Shown: positions 37,988 through 48,371 of the stretch, piece after piece
How the letters are laid out: each line of letters opens with the position of its first letter
Position numbering within the stretch: position 1 is the first letter of the stretch
Notes under the pieces: generated by a model
Seen by the model: only the letters and a program-made list of their open reading frames with translations
Told to the model about the DNA's origin: nothing
The model's database searches: none
Position numbers and translations under genes: made by a program
Assembly (NCBI RefSeq): GCF_903970965.1
Contig: NZ_CAJCKW010000003.1
Location: 396,479 to 460,478 of the forward strand
DNA length: 64,000 bases
Direction: 5' to 3'
Source: Aureimonas sp. ME7
GTDB taxonomy: Bacteria > Pseudomonadota > Alphaproteobacteria > Rhizobiales > Rhizobiaceae

Positions 37988-38378
37988 GACGAACCTTGAA
38001 CTCCGATACCGAACCGCACATGGGCTTGGGGTCCATCTGCTTCAATAGAGGAGAGCGGGGGAGCCGACAACACGATCTGTTGCCGGCCTGCAACGGTTCC
38101 CCATCGATCGGCGGAAGGGGTGGACGCGATTCGGGCGGCTGGATATGGTCGCCGTCCTTTCAGCGATGCGTTTCAGAAGGAGGCCGCATGATCGATCCCG
38201 CGATGTCGCTCCTTCCCGCCGGATTGTGGCCTCTTCCGCCTTCGGCTTGAGCCGACCGGCCGCCTGATCCGCCTCGCCGAGCCGTTTCGGCTCTCTACCA
38301 TCCCGTTCCGACGTGCCGCCGCGAGCTTGTCAGAGCTTTCGCGCGGGTGAGGACGGCGTTCGTCGCCGTATCGATTCC
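37988..38378. other. Divergent region between trxB and the ABC exporter
   Basis: 391 bases. Holds a short leader-like frame (38188-38250) with a perfect Shine-Dalgarno and a 6-bp hairpin GAGCCG-TTT-CGGCTC at 38279-38293. No clear promoter hexamers were recognised. Confidence 0.5.
38188..38250 (+). CDS. Possible 20-residue leader peptide
   Basis: ATG at 38188 is preceded by AAGGAGG with ideal spacing, stronger than most start sites in the window. The 20-residue product (MIDPAMSLLPAGLWPLPPSA) is Pro/Leu-rich, includes PP, and has no membrane or export signal. A short hairpin follows at 38279-38293, before the exporter start. It could be a translated leader controlling the exporter, or a chance frame. 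Confidence 0.4.
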   Translation: MIDPAMSLLPAGLWPLPPSA

Positions 38379-40163
38379 ATGACCCAAGACATTCGCGTGG
38401 ATCGCCTCGGCGCGATCCGCAGGACCCTACGTTTCACCTTCGCCAACTGGCGCGCGGAGCGGCCCCTGGCGTTTTCCGTCGGCGCCCTGATCACCACGGC
38501 GACGCTCGCCGATATCCTGATCCCGTTCTATGCCGGGCGGCTGGTGGATGCGCTGGGCACGCGAGCCCAAGGTCTCGGCCCCGCACTGGAGGCGCTGTTC
38601 GCCATGGCGGCGCTCGGGCTCGTCTTCGTGGCCTCGCGTCACTTCGCTTGGGCGAGCATCGTGCCGATGACGCTGCGCATCATGCGCCGCGTCGGCGAAA
38701 GCGCGTTCGGCCGCGTCCAGCACTTCTCCGCCAACTGGCACGCCAACAGCTTTTCCGGCTCGGTGGTGCGCCAGATCACGCGGGGCATGTGGTCGCTCGA
38801 TCTCCTACACGACATCCTGCTTCTGGCGCTTTTGCCCTCGCTGGTGGTGCTGGTCGGCACCGTGGCGTTGCTCGGCTGGCAATGGCCTGCGATGGGGCTC
38901 GCCATGGCGCTCGGCGCCGCGCTGCATGTGGCGATGACGGTGACGCTGTCGGTGCGCTGGGTGGCGCCGACGGCTCAAGCCTCCAACCGGATGGACACGC
39001 GCGTCGGCGGCGTGATCGCCGATGCGCTGGCCTGCAACGGCGTCGTCAAGGCGTTCGGGGCGGAGGCGCGCGAAGAGGCTCGGCTGAGCACCGCGCTGGC
39101 CGACTGGCAGGTCGCCACGCGGCGCACCTGGATGCGCGGCACCTGGGTCGGCACGATCCAGACCGCGATCCTTTGGACGATCCGCATCGGCATCGCCGGC
39201 ATGGCCGTCTGGCTCTGGCATCGGGGCCAAGCCTCGGCCGGCGACGTCACCTATATCCTCACCACCTATTTCGTGGTGCACGGGTATCTGCGCGACATCG
39301 GCATGCATGTCAGCAATCTCCAGCGCTCGGTCAACGAGCTCGAGGAACTCGTCGATCTCTACGACGAGGTGCCCGAAATCCGCGACCGGCCGGGCGCTCC
39401 TGCAATCGCGGCTGGGCCGGGCGGGATCCGCTTCGAGAACGTGCGCTTCCACTACGGGGCGCATGCCGCGCCGCTCTACGAGAACTTGTCCGTCGCCATT
39501 CCGGCCGGGCAGCGCGTCGGGCTGGTCGGCCCGTCGGGCTCGGGCAAGACGACCTTCGTCAAGCTCCTGCAGCGTCTGCACGAGGTGAACTACGGGCGTA
39601 TTCTGGTGGACGGGCAGGATATCGGCGAGGTGACGCAAGCCTCGCTGCGTCGCCGGATCGCGATCGTTCCGCAGGAGTCGATCCTGTTCCACCGCTCGCT
39701 TGCCGACAACATCGCCTATGGCCGGCCGGACGCGACGCGGGCGGAGATCGAGGCGGCCGCAAGGCTTGCCCATGCCGACGCCTTCATCGAGCGGCTGGGG
39801 GAGGGCTACGACACGCTGGTCGGCGAACGCGGGGTGAAACTGTCCGGCGGTGAGCGGCAGCGCGTCGCGCTGGCGCGCGCGTTCCTCGCGGACGCGCCGA
39901 TCCTCGTCCTCGACGAGGCGACCTCGGCGCTGGATTCCCAATCCGAGCGCCTGATCCAGGACGCGACGGAACGGCTGATGGGCGGGCGCACCGCGCTCGT
40001 CATCGCCCACCGCCTGTCCACGGTGCGCGCGCTCGACCGGATCCTCGTCTTCGACCGGGGTCGGATCGTCGAGGACGGGGCGCCGGGCGAGCTGATGCTG
40101 CGCTCGGGCGGGCTCTACCGGGCGCTGGTCGAGCAGCAGTCGGCGGGCATGATCGGCGGGTAG
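38379..40163 (+). CDS. ABC exporter, fused membrane and ATPase domains
   Basis: 594 residues. An N-terminal six-helix exporter membrane domain (about 20-330) is followed by an ATPase domain with Walker A GPSGSGKTTF, signature LSGGERQRVALARAF, Walker B ILVLDEATSAL and H-loop VIAHRLSTV. Works as a homo- or heterodimer; family substrates include lipids, drugs and peptides, and none is indicated here. The trkH gene follows after 73 bases. Confidence 0.94.
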   Translation: MTQDIRVDRLGAIRRTLRFTFANWRAERPLAFSVGALITTATLADILIPFYAGRLVDALGTRAQGLGPALEALFAMAALGLVFVASRHFAWASIVPMTLRIMRRVGESAFGRVQHFSANWHANSFSGSVVRQITRGMWSLDLLHDILLLALLPSLVVLVGTVALLGWQWPAMGLAMALGAALHVAMTVTLSVRWVAPTAQASNRMDTRVGGVIADALACNGVVKAFGAEAREEARLSTALADWQVATRRTWMRGTWVGTIQTAILWTIRIGIAGMAVWLWHRGQASAGDVTYILTTYFVVHGYLRDIGMHVSNLQRSVNELEELVDLYDEVPEIRDRPGAPAIAAGPGGIRFENVRFHYGAHAAPLYENLSVAIPAGQRVGLVGPSGSGKTTFVKLLQRLHEVNYGRILVDGQDIGEVTQASLRRRIAIVPQESILFHRSLADNIAYGRPDATRAEIEAAARLAHADAFIERLGEGYDTLVGERGVKLSGGERQRVALARAFLADAPILVLDEATSALDSQSERLIQDATERLMGGRTALVIAHRLSTVRALDRILVFDRGRIVEDGAPGELMLRSGGLYRALVEQQSAGMIGG

Positions 40164-40236
40164 CCGAAAACGGAATGCGGGCGGACTTGTCTCCCCCGCA
40201 TTCCCGACCTTAGAAGCATCACACAAGCCGGCCAGG

Positions 40237-41709
40237 GTGCGGCGCTCGAACGGGCCGGGGGCCGCCATCGTCAGAACCATCAGCCATGTCGCCGCGATCT
40301 TCGGCCTCGTCCTGTCGGGCGCCATGCTCCTGCCGGCGCTGGTGGACCTGTCGGACGGCAACCGCGACTGGATCGTGTTCGTGGGAACCGGGACCACGGT
40401 CGCGGCGATCTGCTCCCTCGTCGCGGTGGCCACGAGGGGGGCGGGCGTGCGCCCGACGCCGCGCTTCGGCTTCCTGTTGGTCACGACGATCTGGCTCGTG
40501 TCCGTCTTCGTCGGCACGCTGCCTTTGTATTTCGCCGAAACCGAGCTGAGCTTCGCGGCCGCCGTGTTCGAGTCCATGTCGGGCCTGACGACCACGGGCG
40601 CGACCGTGATCTCGGGGCTCGACGCCCTGCCGCGCGGCCTTCTCCTCTGGCGGTCGCTTCTCAACTTCCTCGGCGGCATCGGCATCGTCGGCATGGCGAT
40701 CCTGATCCTGCCCTCGCTGCGCGTCGGGGGCCTCGCCCTGTTCAAGCTCGAAAGCTCGGACCGGTCCGGCAAGCTCCTGCCGCGCGTCAGCCAGCTGGCG
40801 GCAGGCATCGTCGCGATCTATGGCGCGATGACGCTCCTTTGCGCGCTTCTCTACTTCGCGCTCGGCATGAGCCTCTTCGACGCGGTCAACCACGCGATGT
40901 CGACGCTCGCCACGGGCGGTTTCTCGACCCACGACGAAAGCATCGGCTTCTTCGAAAGCGATGCGATCCTCATGGTCGCGACCGTGTTCATGATCGCGGG
41001 ATCGCTGCCCTTCGTTCTGTTCATCCGCTTCTTCCTACCCCGGCGCTTCCAGCGCTGGCGCGATCCGCAGGTGACGCTGTTCCTCGTCCTATGCCTCGTC
41101 CTGTCGTTGGTCTTGGCGGCGACGCGCGTCGTGATCAACGAGGTGCCGATCGGCGAGGCGCTGATCTCGGCGACGTTCAACCTCGTTTCCGTCATCACCA
41201 CGACCGGCTTCGTGTCGGAGGATTTCACGCTCTGGTCGAACGCGGCGATCGGTATCTTCTTCCTCGCCATGTTCATCGGCGGCTGCGCGGGATCGACGGC
41301 CGGCGGCATCAAGGTCAACCGCATCATCATCCTCTACGAGCTGGTACGGGCGAGCTTCGGGCAGGTGATCCGGCCCCATTCGGTGCAGCGGCTGAAGTAC
41401 GGGCGCGACGACATCTCGATCGAGACGATCCAGAGCGTCACGATCTTCATCTTCCTGTTCTTCCTGTCGCTTCTCGTCGGCACCACGGTCCTGTCCATGT
41501 GCGGGCTGGAGCTTCTGACCGCCTTCTCGGCCTCGCTGACGGCGGTCGGCAATGTGGGGCCCGGATTCGGGCCGGCGGTCGGGCCGGCCGGCAACTTCTC
41601 CTCCGTCTCCGATCCCGCGCTCTGGATCCTGTCCTTCCTGATGCTGATCGGGCGCCTGGAGATCGTCACCGTTCTCGTGATCCTGTCGCCCGGCTTCTGG
41701 AGGGACTGA
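40237..41709 (+). CDS. trkH: Trk-type potassium transport protein TrkH
   Basis: 490 residues with a GTG start at 40237. Membrane subunit of a K+ uptake system. Four pore-loop segments with selectivity-filter-type Gly are seen (ESMSGLTTTGATV, MSTLATGGFSTHD, SVITTTGFVSEDF, SLTAVGNVGPGFG). No trkA partner lies in the window. The stop overlaps the ATG of the glycosyltransferase gene by one base. Confidence 0.93.
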   Translation: MRRSNGPGAAIVRTISHVAAIFGLVLSGAMLLPALVDLSDGNRDWIVFVGTGTTVAAICSLVAVATRGAGVRPTPRFGFLLVTTIWLVSVFVGTLPLYFAETELSFAAAVFESMSGLTTTGATVISGLDALPRGLLLWRSLLNFLGGIGIVGMAILILPSLRVGGLALFKLESSDRSGKLLPRVSQLAAGIVAIYGAMTLLCALLYFALGMSLFDAVNHAMSTLATGGFSTHDESIGFFESDAILMVATVFMIAGSLPFVLFIRFFLPRRFQRWRDPQVTLFLVLCLVLSLVLAATRVVINEVPIGEALISATFNLVSVITTTGFVSEDFTLWSNAAIGIFFLAMFIGGCAGSTAGGIKVNRIIILYELVRASFGQVIRPHSVQRLKYGRDDISIETIQSVTIFIFLFFLSLLVGTTVLSMCGLELLTAFSASLTAVGNVGPGFGPAVGPAGNFSSVSDPALWILSFLMLIGRLEIVTVLVILSPGFWRD

Positions 41710-42509
41710 TGCGCGCCGTCTTCATCAACCTCGACCGCGCCACGGAGCGCCGCGCCTTCATGGAGCGTCAGGGCGAGCGGCTCGGCCTCGCGCTGGAGCG
41801 CGTGCGCGCGGTGGAGACCGGGGACATCATGCCCGAGGACGAGGTGCGGCTGAACGGGCGCTGGGAGCGACCTTTAAGCGGGGCAGAGCTCGGCTGCTTC
41901 CTGTCGCACTATCGGCTGTGGCGCGAAATTGCGGCTGGCTCCGGCTCGGCGCTGGTTCTGGAGGACGATGCGGTTCTCTCGAAGCGGCTCGGGACCGCCC
42001 TGCCGAAGCTTGCCGCGTTCGAAGGGGCCGAGTTCCTGAACCTCGAAAGTTTCGACCGGCGTCGATTCGTGGCGAGACGAGCGCTCGATCTCGCGAACGG
42101 ACTCGCGGTGCGCCGTGTCTACCGCGACAAGTCGGGATCTGCCGGATATCTTCTGTGGCCGGCCGGCGCGCGAAAGCTGCTCGCACGGGCCGAGCGGGGC
42201 GCTGCGCCCGTCGATGCCTTCCTGCATGGGCTGGATGCGTTGTGCTCCTGGCAGGCGGAGCCGGCGCTGGTGATGCAGGCGCACATCCTGGAAATGCGGG
42301 GACGGCGCTCCGGCATCGACCCCGCGACGTCGATCCAGGCGGGGCGGGCGCCCACGTCCTTGACGATCGGGAACCTGCCGTTTCTCGTCCGGCGCCTCGG
42401 CGCGCAAGTGCGCCTTGCGCGATATCAGCTGATGCGGCTCGGCGGCGTGGTCTATGAGCGCACGCCAGTGGTGGACGAGGATTTCCCGCCGGACCAGAGC
42501 CGGTCGTAG
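41709..42509 (+). CDS. Glycosyltransferase family 25 (LPS biosynthesis type)
   Basis: 266 residues with the GT25 pattern: FINLDRATERRAFM at the N terminus, GAELGCFLSHYRLWREI, and the metal-binding region ALVLEDDAVLS. Such enzymes add galactose or other sugars to LPS core. It overlaps trkH by one base (TGATG), so it is translated with it. Its 3' end overlaps the convergent lpcC-like gene by 58 bases. Confidence 0.9.
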   Translation: MRAVFINLDRATERRAFMERQGERLGLALERVRAVETGDIMPEDEVRLNGRWERPLSGAELGCFLSHYRLWREIAAGSGSALVLEDDAVLSKRLGTALPKLAAFEGAEFLNLESFDRRRFVARRALDLANGLAVRRVYRDKSGSAGYLLWPAGARKLLARAERGAAPVDAFLHGLDALCSWQAEPALVMQAHILEMRGRRSGIDPATSIQAGRAPTSLTIGNLPFLVRRLGAQVRLARYQLMRLGGVVYERTPVVDEDFPPDQSRS

Positions 42510-43531
42510 ACGGCGATGATCTCGTCGGCCTCGCGGGCGAGCGGGAACTCGGCCATCGCCTTGCGAAGGGCGGCCTCGGCCGCGAGGTGGCGCTGGGGCT
42601 CGTTCTCCATCATCGCTTCGACGGCGGCTGTCAGCGCGGCGAGATCGTTCGGCGTGACGACCGCGCCCGTGCCGTCCGTCACGACGCCCGCGAAAACGCC
42701 GACATCGGCGGCCACCACCGGCACGCCGGCGGACATGGCTTCCAGCGGCGTCAGGCCGAAACCCTCCCAGCGCTGCGGCGCGACGAAAAGGTCGAGCGCC
42801 TGGTACCAGCGCTCGATATCGGTGTGCTCGCCAACGAACAGGATGCGATCCGACAGACCGGCGCTTGCAACCTTGCGCTTCAGATCGGCTTCGAAACCCT
42901 GATGCTCGGCGGTCGCGCGCCCGGCGACGATCGCCTGCCAGCCGGGATGGTGGGGGAGAAGGGCGATCATCGCGTCGACGAAGAGGTCGGTGCCCTTCTG
43001 GTGCCGCACCCGGCCGAAGCAGCCGGCCGTGCGTCGTGCCGGATCAAGGCCGAGGTCTTGTCGTGCGGTCTCGGTGCCCTTGGGGTGCGGACGAAAACGC
43101 GTCTGGTCGATCCCGTGGTGGATTACCGTGTGGGGCACCGCGAGATAGGCGCCCGTGTGTGCCGAGGTGGCGATCACGGCATCCATCCGGCAGATCAGCC
43201 AGCGCGTGTAGCCGGTGTGGCGGCGCTGCGAGGCGGAGGTGAAGACGAGGCGCAGCGGCATATGGAGGACGTCGCGCAGGAGGATGCCCGGCAGCATCTC
43301 GACGTTGCGCCGCGCGTGCCAGATGCGGAACGGCCGGCCCGAGGGCTTGCGCCAGAGCTTCGGAAGATCGCGAAAGCGGAGCCTAGGCAGGTGCGCGGGA
43401 AGGCCGGGGCCGAAGGCGCGCACGGCTAAGCGCTTATTCTGCTCGGGAACGAGCTGAATGATCGTCGAGGTCACGCCGGAAAGGCGCCGCTTGAAGTTCG
43501 GCGCGACGACGAGGATGTCCGAGATGGTCAA
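42452..43531 (-). CDS. lpcC: LpcC-like glycosyltransferase of LPS core
   Basis: 359-residue GT-B family 4 glycosyltransferase. The N terminus (VVAPNFKRRLSGVTSTIIQL) is characteristic of rhizobial LpcC, a mannosyltransferase that adds mannose to Kdo of the LPS core. C-terminal motifs CFGRVRHQKGTDLFVDAM and the E-x7-E loop RWEGFGLTPLEAMSAG complete the fold. Its start overlaps the upstream Uma2-like gene by 4 bases. Confidence 0.85.
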   Translation of the reverse strand: MTISDILVVAPNFKRRLSGVTSTIIQLVPEQNKRLAVRAFGPGLPAHLPRLRFRDLPKLWRKPSGRPFRIWHARRNVEMLPGILLRDVLHMPLRLVFTSASQRRHTGYTRWLICRMDAVIATSAHTGAYLAVPHTVIHHGIDQTRFRPHPKGTETARQDLGLDPARRTAGCFGRVRHQKGTDLFVDAMIALLPHHPGWQAIVAGRATAEHQGFEADLKRKVASAGLSDRILFVGEHTDIERWYQALDLFVAPQRWEGFGLTPLEAMSAGVPVVAADVGVFAGVVTDGTGAVVTPNDLAALTAAVEAMMENEPQRHLAAEAALRKAMAEFPLAREADEIIAVYDRLWSGGKSSSTTGVRS

Positions 43532-44121
43532 ACCCCTTCGACTTCGGAAGGAGGGGCCATGAAGGGCAGTCCCTCGTAGATCTGCCTCAGCCAGATCATC
43601 GGCATCGCTTCGCCGAGGGCCAGTGCGATCGCGCCGTCCAGAACATCATCCTGCGCCTTGAAACGATGTTCACCGTCGCGGAGCCAAATGCTGACACGTG
43701 CTTCCGACTGCGAAACGCAGATGTACTGGTGAATGGATGAGACGGCTTCGTAGTCGCGAAGCTTGCGGGTTTGATCGTACCAGCCGGTGGACTGGGAAAG
43801 GACTTCAAAGACGATGCGGGGATCGGATGCATCGTGCGATGCGGGGTCGAACCGACCACAGTCGATGGTCACGTCGGGGTAGCGCAGGTTGCCTGTCGAG
43901 GGGATTGGAATGCGAAGGTCCGATCCGCTGGGGCGGCACGGCGTACCGCGAAGGAACGGGCGAAGCACCGCCACGAGATTGGCGGCGATCAGAGCATGGG
44001 CCTGCGTTCCACCGGCCATGAGAAGCGCTTCGCCATCCACGAGTTCGTAGCGTCGATCCTGCCCGCGTTCCCAATCCAGGAACTCGGGCAGGCTCCAGCC
44101 TTCTCGTTTTGCGTGGCTCAA
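43528..44121 (-). CDS. Uma2-family (DUF820) restriction-endonuclease-fold protein
   Basis: 197 residues with the PD-(D/E)xK-type core of Uma2 proteins: PEFLDWERGQDRRYELVDGE, RYPDVTIDCG, and IVFEVLSQSTGWYDQTRKLR with the catalytic Asp, Glu and Lys-like positions. Such proteins are abundant in cyanobacteria and scattered elsewhere; function unknown. The stop overlaps the lpcC start (ATGA), and it follows greA by 11 bases downstream of its stop region, so it is embedded in a core-gene cluster. Confidence 0.88.
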   Translation of the reverse strand: MSHAKREGWSLPEFLDWERGQDRRYELVDGEALLMAGGTQAHALIAANLVAVLRPFLRGTPCRPSGSDLRIPIPSTGNLRYPDVTIDCGRFDPASHDASDPRIVFEVLSQSTGWYDQTRKLRDYEAVSSIHQYICVSQSEARVSIWLRDGEHRFKAQDDVLDGAIALALGEAMPMIWLRQIYEGLPFMAPPSEVEGV

Positions 44122-44132
44122 CGCTCCCCCCT

Positions 44133-44606
44133 TTACGCCCAGCGAAGCTCCAGGATCTCGTAGGAGCGCGCGCCGCCGGGAGCAGCGACTTCCACCGTGT
44201 CGCCTTCGGCCTTGCCGATCAGGGCGCGGGCGATGGGGGAGGAGATCGAGATGCGGCCCTTCTTCACGTCGGCTTCCTGGTCGCCGACGATCTGGTAGAC
44301 CTTCTCCTCCTCGGTGTCCTCGTCCACGAGTTTGACGGTGGCGCCGAACTTGATGCGGTCGCCCGACAGCTTCGTCACGTCGATCACCTCGGCGCGGGCC
44401 GTCAGGTCCTCGAGCTCGGAGATGCGGCCCTCGTTGAGGCTCTGCGCCTCCTTGGCGGAGTGGTATTCGGCATTTTCCGAAAGGTCACCGTGCGCGCGCG
44501 CTTCCGAGATCGCCTCGACGATCCGCGGACGCTCCTCCTGCTGACGGCGGCGAAGCTCCTCCTTCAGGGATTCGAAGCCGGCACTCGTCATCGGGACCTT
44601 TTCCAT
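44133..44606 (-). CDS. greA: Transcription elongation factor GreA
   Basis: 157 residues from the ATG at 44606 ([20 protein letters not shown]). N-terminal coiled-coil finger with the acidic tip region ([20 protein letters not shown]) and C-terminal FKBP-like domain ([19 protein letters not shown]). It reactivates backtracked RNA polymerase by stimulating transcript cleavage. Downstream of carB on the same strand, a common alphaproteobacterial order. Confidence 0.96.
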   Translation of the reverse strand: MEKVPMTSAGFESLKEELRRRQQEERPRIVEAISEARAHGDLSENAEYHSAKEAQSLNEGRISELEDLTARAEVIDVTKLSGDRIKFGATVKLVDEDTEEEKVYQIVGDQEADVKKGRISISSPIARALIGKAEGDTVEVAAPGGARSYEILELRWA

Positions 44607-44785
44607 GCCCTCAACCCTCGCTGTCACGGCACCCGGCAGAGAAGCCGGATGCTCTTGTCGCCTATCCCGCGCCGCACAAAACCGGACGCCGGACGTAAGA
44701 AGGGCCGGACCCCAGCAAGGGGACCAGCCGGAACGATATCGATAGGCCGGAGATGCCGGGAAGCGAACGAACGCTCCCCGGAAAA

Positions 44786-47700
44786 TCAGGCTGCCGAGAA
44801 GTAGGATTGCAGGGACCGAACTTCAAGGCTGCCGGCCTTCAGGGCCGCGATCGCCTCGGCAGCCGCCTCCATGCCCGCCAGCGTCGTATAGTACGGCACC
44901 TTGTGCATCAGCGCGGCGCGCCGCAGCGAGCGCGAGTCGGACAGAGCCTTGGCGCCCTCGGTCGTGTTGAGGACGATCTGGACCTGCCGGTTGCGGATAG
45001 CATCCTCGATATGCGGACGCCCTTCAAGCACCTTGTTGACCTTCTGCGCCTCTACGCCGTGGTCGGCGAGGAAGCGTTGCGTGCCCTCGGTCGCCGAGAT
45101 GCGGAAGCCGAGTTCGGCCATGCGCTGGACGGTCGGCAGCATCTTCGTCTTGTCGGCGTCGCGCACCGAGACGAACAACGTCCCGTCGCGCGGCAGGTCC
45201 ACCGAGGCGCCGAGCTGAGACTTGGCGAAGGACAGGGCGTAGTTCGTGTCGAGGCCCATGACCTCGCCGGTGGAGCGCATCTCGGGGCCGAGCAGCGTAT
45301 CGACGCCGGGGAAGCGGGCGAAGGGGAAGACCGCTTCCTTGACGGCGATGTGTTGCAAGTTCTTCACGTCCGGCTTGCCGCCATAGGCCGCGAAGGCCGC
45401 GTCCAGCGTTTCGCCCGCCATGATGCGCGCGGCGATCTTGGCGACCGGCGAGCCGATCGTCTTCGCTACGAACGGCACGGTGCGCGAAGCGCGCGGGTTC
45501 ACCTCGAGAACGTAGATCTCGCCCTCCTTGATCGCGAACTGGACGTTCATCAGACCACCGACCTTCAAGGCGAGGGCCATGTCGCGGGTCTGGCGCTCCA
45601 ACTCGTCGGTGATCTCGCGGCTCAGCGAGTGGACGGGTAGCGAGCAGGCGCTGTCGCCGGAATGGATGCCCGCTTCCTCGATATGCTCCATGATGCCGGC
45701 GACGAACGTGTTCGTGCCGTCCGACAGGCAGTCCACGTCGACCTCGGTCGCGTCCGACAGGTAGCTGTCGATCAGAACCGGCGACTTGCCGGAGACGACG
45801 ACCGCTTCCTTCATGTAGCGCTCGAACTGCGCGTCGCCGCGCACGATCTCCATGGCGCGCCCGCCCAGTACGTAGGAGGGGCGGATCACGACGGGATAGC
45901 CGATGCGCTCAACAATGGTGCGCGCTTCCTCGACGGAGCGGGCGATGCCGTTGTTCGGCTGGCGCAGGTTCAGATCGTGCAGGAGCTTCTGAAAGCGGTC
46001 GCGGTCCTCGGCGAGATCGATCGCGTCCGGGCTGGTTCCCAGAATCGGGATGCCCGCCTCTTCCAGTGCCTCGGCGAGCTTCAGCGGCGTCTGGCCGCCG
46101 AACTGGACGATGACGCCGTGCAGCGTGCCCTTCGACTTCTCGACGCGCAGGATCTCGAGCACGTCCTCGGCCGTCAGCGGTTCGAAGTAGAGGCGGTCGG
46201 ACGTGTCGTAATCGGTCGAGACCGTTTCGGGATTGCAGTTGACCATGATGGCTTCGAGGCCGGCGTCGCGCAGGGCGAAGGCCGCATGGCAGCAACAATA
46301 GTCGAACTCGATGCCCTGGCCGATCCGGTTCGGGCCGCCGCCGAGGATGACGACCTTCTTCGCGTCGGACACACCGGCTTCCGAGCGCACCTCGCCCGCG
46401 AAGGGTCGCTCGTAGGTCGAGTACATGTAGGGCGTCGGCGAGGCGAACTCGGCGGCGCAGGTGTCGATGCGCTTGAAGACGGGATGGACTTCGAGGCGCT
46501 CGCGCAAGGCCTTGACCTCGGCCTCGGACTGGCGGGAAAGCTTGGCGAGGCGCGCGTCGGAAAAGCCGACGGACTTCAGGAAGCGTAGGTTGTCGGCATC
46601 GGTGGGAAGGCCGTGCTCCTTGACGCGCGCTTCCAGGTCGATGATCGCCTGGAAGCGGTCGATGAACCAGGGGTCGATCTTGGAGGAGCGGTGCACCTGC
46701 TCCTTGGAGGCGCCTTCGCGCAGAGCCTGGGCGACCATGCGCAGGCGATCGGGCGTCGGCGTGCCGAGTGCGGCGCGGATGGCGTTCTTATCGTCGCCTT
46801 CGCCAAGGCCGGGGATCTCGATCTCGTCGAGCCCGTCGAGGCCGGTTTCGAGGCCCCGCAGCGCCTTTTGAAGCGACTCCTCGAAAGTCCGTCCGATCGC
46901 CATGACCTCGCCCACCGACTTCATGGCGGTGGTGAGCACCGGCGAGGCGCCGGGGAACTTCTCGAAGGCGAAGCGCGGGATCTTGGTGACGACGTAGTCG
47001 ATCGTCGGCTCGAACGAGGCCGGGGTGGCGCCGCCGGTGATGTCGTTCTTGAGTTCGTCCAGCGTGTAGCCGACGGCGAGCTTGGCGGCGATCTTGGCGA
47101 TCGGGAAGCCGGTCGCCTTGGAGGCAAGCGCGGAGGAGCGCGACACGCGCGGGTTCATCTCGATCACGACGAGGCGGCCGTTCTCGGGATTGACCGCGAA
47201 CTGGACGTTGGAGCCGCCGGTTTCCACCCCGATCTCGCGTAAGACCGCGATCGAGGCGTTGCGCATGACCTGATATTCCTTGTCGGTCAGCGTCAGCGCC
47301 GGCGCGACGGTGATGGAATCGCCGGTGTGGACGCCCATCGGATCGACGTTCTCGATGGAACAGACGATGATGCAGTTGTCGGCGCGATCGCGCACGACCT
47401 CCATCTCGTATTCCTTCCAGCCGAGCACCGATTCTTCGATCAGCACCTCGGTGGTCGGCGAGGCGTCGAGGCCGCCCTCGATGATCTCGAAGAATTCCGA
47501 GCGGTTGTAGGCGATGCCGCCGCCCGTGCCGCCCATGGTGAAGGAGGGGCGGATGATGGCGGGCAGCCCGACATGCTCTAGGGCTTCCGCCGCCGCGCCC
47601 ATGGCGCGCGCCATGTAGCGCTGCTTGCGGTCGGTCTCGCCGAGGTTCCACTCGGTTTCCAGCGCGGCCAGCGCCTCGTCGCGCTGCACGCCCGCTTCCG

Positions 47701-48217
47701 TCGTGCGGATCGTCTCGGCGCGCCTTTCCTCGTGGGCGAGGCGGTCGGCGCCCTTGGCTTCCGTCGCGTTGGCGAGATAGCTCTTCGGCGTCTCCAGGCC
47801 GATCTTGGCCATCGCCTCGCGGAACAGGGCGCGGTCCTCGGCCTTGTCGATGGCGGTCGCGTCCGCGCCGATCATCTCGACGTCGTACTTGTCGAGAACG
47901 CCCATACGCTTGAGGGAGAGGGCGGTGTTCAGCGCGGTCTGGCCGCCCATGGTCGGCAGGATCGCGTCGGGGCGCTCCTTGGCGATGATCTTGGCGACGA
48001 CTTCCGGCGTGATCGGCTCGATATAGGTGGCGTCGGCGAGATCGGGATCGGTCATGATCGTCGCCGGGTTGGAGTTGACGAGGACGATCCGGTAGCCCTC
48101 GTCGCGCAACGCCTTGCAGGCCTGCGTGCCGGAATAGTCGAACTCGCAGGCCTGCCCGATGATGATGGGGCCGGCGCCGACGATCAGGATGGATTTGATG
48201 TCGTCGCGTCTGGGCAT
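44786..48217 (-). CDS. carB: Carbamoyl-phosphate synthase large subunit
   Basis: 1143 residues. Two homologous ATP-grasp synthetase halves ([14 protein letters not shown] and [13 protein letters not shown] regions), an oligomerisation region, and a C-terminal allosteric MGS-like domain ([20 protein letters not shown]). Makes carbamoyl phosphate for pyrimidines and arginine with carA. About 70 residues longer than E. coli CarB, from an insert near residue 170-205 ([20 protein letters not shown]) seen in related alphaproteobacteria. Confidence 0.97.
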   Translation of the reverse strand: MPRRDDIKSILIVGAGPIIIGQACEFDYSGTQACKALRDEGYRIVLVNSNPATIMTDPDLADATYIEPITPEVVAKIIAKERPDAILPTMGGQTALNTALSLKRMGVLDKYDVEMIGADATAIDKAEDRALFREAMAKIGLETPKSYLANATEAKGADRLAHEERRAETIRTTEAGVQRDEALAALETEWNLGETDRKQRYMARAMGAAAEALEHVGLPAIIRPSFTMGGTGGGIAYNRSEFFEIIEGGLDASPTTEVLIEESVLGWKEYEMEVVRDRADNCIIVCSIENVDPMGVHTGDSITVAPALTLTDKEYQVMRNASIAVLREIGVETGGSNVQFAVNPENGRLVVIEMNPRVSRSSALASKATGFPIAKIAAKLAVGYTLDELKNDITGGATPASFEPTIDYVVTKIPRFAFEKFPGASPVLTTAMKSVGEVMAIGRTFEESLQKALRGLETGLDGLDEIEIPGLGEGDDKNAIRAALGTPTPDRLRMVAQALREGASKEQVHRSSKIDPWFIDRFQAIIDLEARVKEHGLPTDADNLRFLKSVGFSDARLAKLSRQSEAEVKALRERLEVHPVFKRIDTCAAEFASPTPYMYSTYERPFAGEVRSEAGVSDAKKVVILGGGPNRIGQGIEFDYCCCHAAFALRDAGLEAIMVNCNPETVSTDYDTSDRLYFEPLTAEDVLEILRVEKSKGTLHGVIVQFGGQTPLKLAEALEEAGIPILGTSPDAIDLAEDRDRFQKLLHDLNLRQPNNGIARSVEEARTIVERIGYPVVIRPSYVLGGRAMEIVRGDAQFERYMKEAVVVSGKSPVLIDSYLSDATEVDVDCLSDGTNTFVAGIMEHIEEAGIHSGDSACSLPVHSLSREITDELERQTRDMALALKVGGLMNVQFAIKEGEIYVLEVNPRASRTVPFVAKTIGSPVAKIAARIMAGETLDAAFAAYGGKPDVKNLQHIAVKEAVFPFARFPGVDTLLGPEMRSTGEVMGLDTNYALSFAKSQLGASVDLPRDGTLFVSVRDADKTKMLPTVQRMAELGFRISATEGTQRFLADHGVEAQKVNKVLEGRPHIEDAIRNRQVQIVLNTTEGAKALSDSRSLRRAALMHKVPYYTTLAGMEAAAEAIAALKAGSLEVRSLQSYFSAA

Positions 48218-48371
48218 GGGGCGGGTCCGTTGTGTCTGTTGCGCCGAAGGCCTCGGCCGCCGATGAGGGCGGACAAGGTTGAGGGCAGTCTCGAAGGCAG
48301 GCTAGAAGCGGCTTATAGGGGAGGGCGTTGCCGGACGGAAGCCGTCTTTTGGTCTTCCCCTAAAGCTTGGT

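Noticed and set aside
38805..40808. A 667-codon minus-strand frame opposite the ABC exporter and trkH
   Set aside because: Covers two real genes in antisense, with no ribosome site or family match.
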